The notes below the pieces were generated by a model. That model did no database searches. It was given only the letters and a program-made list of their open reading frames with translations, and had not been told where the DNA came from. The translations under genes and the position numbers were made by a program. 64,000 bases of DNA from Saprospiraceae bacterium. GTDB taxonomy: Bacteria > Bacteroidota > Bacteroidia > Chitinophagales > Saprospiraceae. Where the stretch lies: contig JADKGD010000008.1 in the NCBI GenBank assembly GCA_016717145.1, forward strand, positions 62,001-126,000. The letters are read 5' to 3'. Shown here piece by piece: positions 60,827-64,000 of this stretch; positions within the stretch are counted from its first letter, which is position 1, and each line of letters opens with the position of its first letter.

Positions 60827-63800
60827 ATGAGACTAAACAACCTGTTATTTTCAAATTTATTTTTAGTAATACTACTAAATTTTAATTTAAATCCATTATG
60901 TGGACAAACGTTTAATGGGGTAGGAGGCTTGCCATTTCCTTCTACCGGCACGATTGGTATTACTGAGTCTACTTGCGCAGTTACCGGTGTTGGAATTTTA
61001 GGAGGTTGCAATATTATTGATAATGTAACTGTTAATTTAAATCATACTTTTGATGGAGATATTGCACTTATGCTTATTGCTCCAGATGGGACTTTTATTG
61101 AATTATCAAGCAGTAATGGTGGTGCCGGAGACAACTACAGCATTACAGTTTTCAAAGATATTGCAGCTATTAATGTTGTATCAGGCGCCCCACCATTTAA
61201 TGGAGATTTTAAGCCAGAGGGCCGGCAAAATACTAATTTAAGCAACCCTTATCCTAATGCCGGAACACCAGGAACATTTACATTTGCCAATACTTTTAAT
61301 GGTATAAATGCTGATGGAGACTGGAAACTTTATTTAAATGATTTTGTGCCCGCCGATGTTGGTTTTCTTAATAGCTGGTCTATCACTTTCTCCAATAACG
61401 GCCCATCATTTGGTGTTAATTTAGGCCCTGATATTACGGCGTGTTCAGGCGCTAATGTTACTTTGAATGCCAGCAATACTGCACCATCTCCAACAGGGTA
61501 TGCCTGGAATACAGGAAACAATACTTCAAGCCTTGTGCTTAATAATATTACTACATCAGGCACTTACACTGTCACGGTCACAGATCAATCAGGTTGTACA
61601 GCTTCAGATGTAGTTGTGATCAAACGTAACACCATCTCCCACTGGCAACCCACTGACCATGCAAAAATGCGAGTCATCTCCACCAGGCAATAGTGTTTTT
61701 GATTTGACTACCATTGTTGCAGCAATTGGTAATGGATTACCTGTTTCTTTCTTTTCAGACATTGGCTCTGACTAATCTTATCACCAATTTAACTAATTTT
61801 TCAAGTCCGACCACTATCATCTATGCGGTAACGACACAATCTGATTGTAATTCTTTGCCTATTCCTATTACGCTGACCGTTGTCCCCAATGATCCTGCTT
61901 TATATGGAATGAATATTTTACAGGATGCTTTGTGCGAATTTGGACCTATGACAATACAATTTACACTTCCGGGCACTGCGGTATATACGTACAATTATGA
62001 ATTGAATTGTACCAGTGGAAATCAAAATAACAGTATTACCACATCTGCCAATCCCATCTTTTTGGCGGTCACATCTGATTGTACCTTAAATATCACCAGT
62101 ATCACTAATGTGGCTACAGCTTGTACTACCATATTTAGTCCTCCGTTGACTGACAACATCATTGTAAATGCTCCACCTCAAATTACAACAAGCCCGATGC
62201 AAATTTGTCCCGGAGCGAGCATTAATCTGGCAGATTTTGTGTCCACTACCAGTGGGGCAAGCCTTACATTTCATAGTGCATCACCGCCTACTCCGGCAAA
62301 TCAATTAAGTACATCAATAGTGTCACCAACAGGCACGACACAATATTTTGCACTGTCTATACTGAATGATTGTGAAGATTTGGAAACATTATTGGTAATT
62401 GTATTACCTGGCGGAGTTCCATTTACTTCAACTTTATCGGTGTGTGAAAATGGTACCATTGTCAACTTGAATCCTTACGTTACACCGGCTACTTTGACAG
62501 GAAGCTGGAGTGGCCCAGGCGTTAATGGCACAACTTTTAATCCTGACGGGCTCTCTGGTCAGGTCGTTTTGGAGTTTAATCCCGATAATATTTGTTATGA
62601 CACAGGCACGTTGACTGTTGATGTTACTCCGGATCAGGTATTGGCATTGTCACCTGCAGATATTTGCAGTTCAGACATCCCATTGGATCTCAATACGTTG
62701 GAAGATCCTACCGTCACTAATGGTACATGGTCAGGACCTGGGGTCTCAGGTAGTTTTTTTAATCCTGCCCTGGCTTCAGGAAATATGGTTTTAACTTTTA
62801 CGCCCTCTAATATTTGTATTTCACCGGCTACCACCACGGTCAATGTTTTACCTGCTCCGATACCCAATCTAGAACCGAATATTGTGGTATGTCAGGGAGA
62901 AACCATTCAGCTCACGGATTATGTCATCAATCCTTCAGGTTTTGATATCAACATTTACGCTAATTTGCCGGCTATACCTTTCAATGAGGTCATTAATACT
63001 AATGTGACAATATTTAATAACACACAGTTTTATGTAAAAATCACCGATGCTGACGGGTGTTTTGGCTTAGCTCCGCTCATCATTACGGCAACACCGGGTG
63101 GCGTACCCAATCTAGGGACTGCGACACTATGCCAAACCCAGACTTCCTTTGATCTAAATACACTTGATGATCCACTGTCCGGCCCGGGTATTTGGTCAGG
63201 TCCGGGAGTAAATTCAAATATGCTCGATCTTAATTTTCAATCCGGTGTAATTAATCTGACATTTATTCCTGATAATGCTTGTTTTTCCACAACAACCACC
63301 GTCGTAAATGTGCTCTCATCTATAGATCCAATTTTAGGGACAGATGAGGTATGTTCATCTTCAGGCAATTATAATCTTTCTTCGCTTGCTGATGTAAATT
63401 TCCCTTTGGGCACATGGAGTGGCCAAGGTGTCAACAGTAATATATTTAACCCATCAAATAATTCAGGCATCATAACTTTGACTTTTGATCCTATAGATTT
63501 TTGTGTAAACGATGCTACCACAACCATTGAAGTGATTACCTCACAAACACCTGATCTGGAGCCTCTGACAGTTTGTGAAACCGTGGCCACCATTTACCTG
63601 AATACACTTGAAGACCCATTATTTACTAACGGAACCTGGTCAGGTCCAGGGGTAACTGGCAATGTTTTTGAAACTAATGGTTTGGCAGGTCTCATCTTGC
63701 TTACTTTTACCTCGTCACAAAACTGCATCTTTCCTACCAACACAACCATTAATGTCACCACTCAGCAAGTACCACAATTACTTCCATTGACGATTTGCGA

Positions 63801-64000
63801 AGTCAGTGACCCTATTAGTTTAAGTGCTTTTACTGACCCTCTGTATCCCTCAGGCATATGGACTGGACCAGCGGTAATTAACGGTGTTTTTGATCCGGAA
63901 GGCTTGTCAGGTGCTGTTATCCTTACATTTACATCTAATACTTCATGCACGCTCCCTTCAGTAATCGCAGCCAATGTAACTTCTGCACCTTCTATTACAA
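60827..64000 (+). CDS. Second giant P-domain surface protein (runs off the window)
   Basis: I start at the ATG at 60827, with signal peptide MRLNNLLFSNLFLVILLNF. A P-domain follows (FDGDIALMLIAPDGTFIELS, NADGDWKLYLND, SWSITFSNNGP), then a SprB/PKD-type module (TGYAWNTGNNTSSLVL). Two frame breaks follow: one in 61640-61690 (then KCESSPPGNSVFDLTTIVAA) and one near 61755 (then LTNLITNLTNFSSPTT). From there the frame stays open to the edge, with modules containing W-S-G-P-G-V and G-x(2)-F/L-x-P-D/S (GTWSGPGVSGSFFNPAL, GTWSGPGVTGNVFET). At least 1,050 residues. The same architecture as the protein at 589-5778, but with a different repeat type. Confidence 0.75.

Noticed and set aside
1..64000. tRNA, rRNA or other RNA genes
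   Set aside because: I saw no cloverleaf with a GGTTCGA-type arm and no rRNA-like sequence in the gaps.

Overview
The window is AT-rich and looks like a Bacteroidota chromosome, probably from the Saprospiraceae side of the phylum. The signs are very large secreted proteins with type IX secretion C-terminal signals (a gliding-type C-terminal domain and a type A sorting domain), proprotein-convertase P-domains, a lipoprotein TamA partner (TamL) beside TamB, TAnnTTTG-type promoters, and almost no Shine-Dalgarno sequences. Many genes are split by single-base changes in homopolymer runs that are repaired by one base. I read most of these as assembly or sequencing errors, so split reading frames are reported here as single genes.

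Layout. 1-397: start of a biotin carboxylase gene (minus). 589-5778: giant adhesin-like surface protein. 6063-10059: damaged di-heme peroxidase gene followed by three envelope proteins of unknown function. 10132-11296: OsmC protein and 1-Cys-type peroxiredoxin (minus), then a 213-bp MITE-like element. 11937-14801: lipocalin, short-chain dehydrogenase, SOUL haem-binding protein and ferritin, with a 177-bp hairpin element between the dehydrogenase and SOUL genes. 15076-22662: TamB and TamL of the outer-membrane assembly module. 22972-33589 (minus): three secreted surface proteins, one about 2,350 residues. 34083-34880 (minus): secreted protein whose promoter carries four 21-bp direct repeats. 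35408-38500: fused ResB-CcsA cytochrome c maturation protein, followed by a degenerate 21-bp tandem repeat array.

39106-46783 is a defence island: a truncated type I methylase (hsdM), a RAYT transposase remnant with REP palindromes, an AbiEi/AbiEii-type toxin-antitoxin pair with its own operator and promoter, a broken four-helix-bundle (23S IVP-type) gene, and hsdR. No hsdS is present. The most unusual observation is in hsdR. It carries two insertions that keep the reading frame, both starting CTGGGT, ending CAACCCAG and sharing a GAAGCTCC(A/C)GCTTC hairpin. One is a 75-bp mini-element (25 codons). The other is a 690-bp element (230 codons) coding for a whole RAYT-type HUH transposase between helicase motifs.

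47014-60349 (minus) is a cytochrome locus: a b-type membrane cytochrome, an FAD/Fe-S oxidoreductase, a 23-haem cytochrome, a giant cytochrome of about 1,711 residues with about 69 CxxCH motifs, an outer-membrane barrel, an OB-fold lipoprotein, a second b-type cytochrome and a 10-haem cytochrome. That is about 102 c-haem sites by hand count. The order suggests electron transfer from the inner membrane across the periplasm to the cell surface. The CcsBA protein at 35408 would be needed to attach these haems. 60827-64000 starts a second giant P-domain surface protein that runs off the window.
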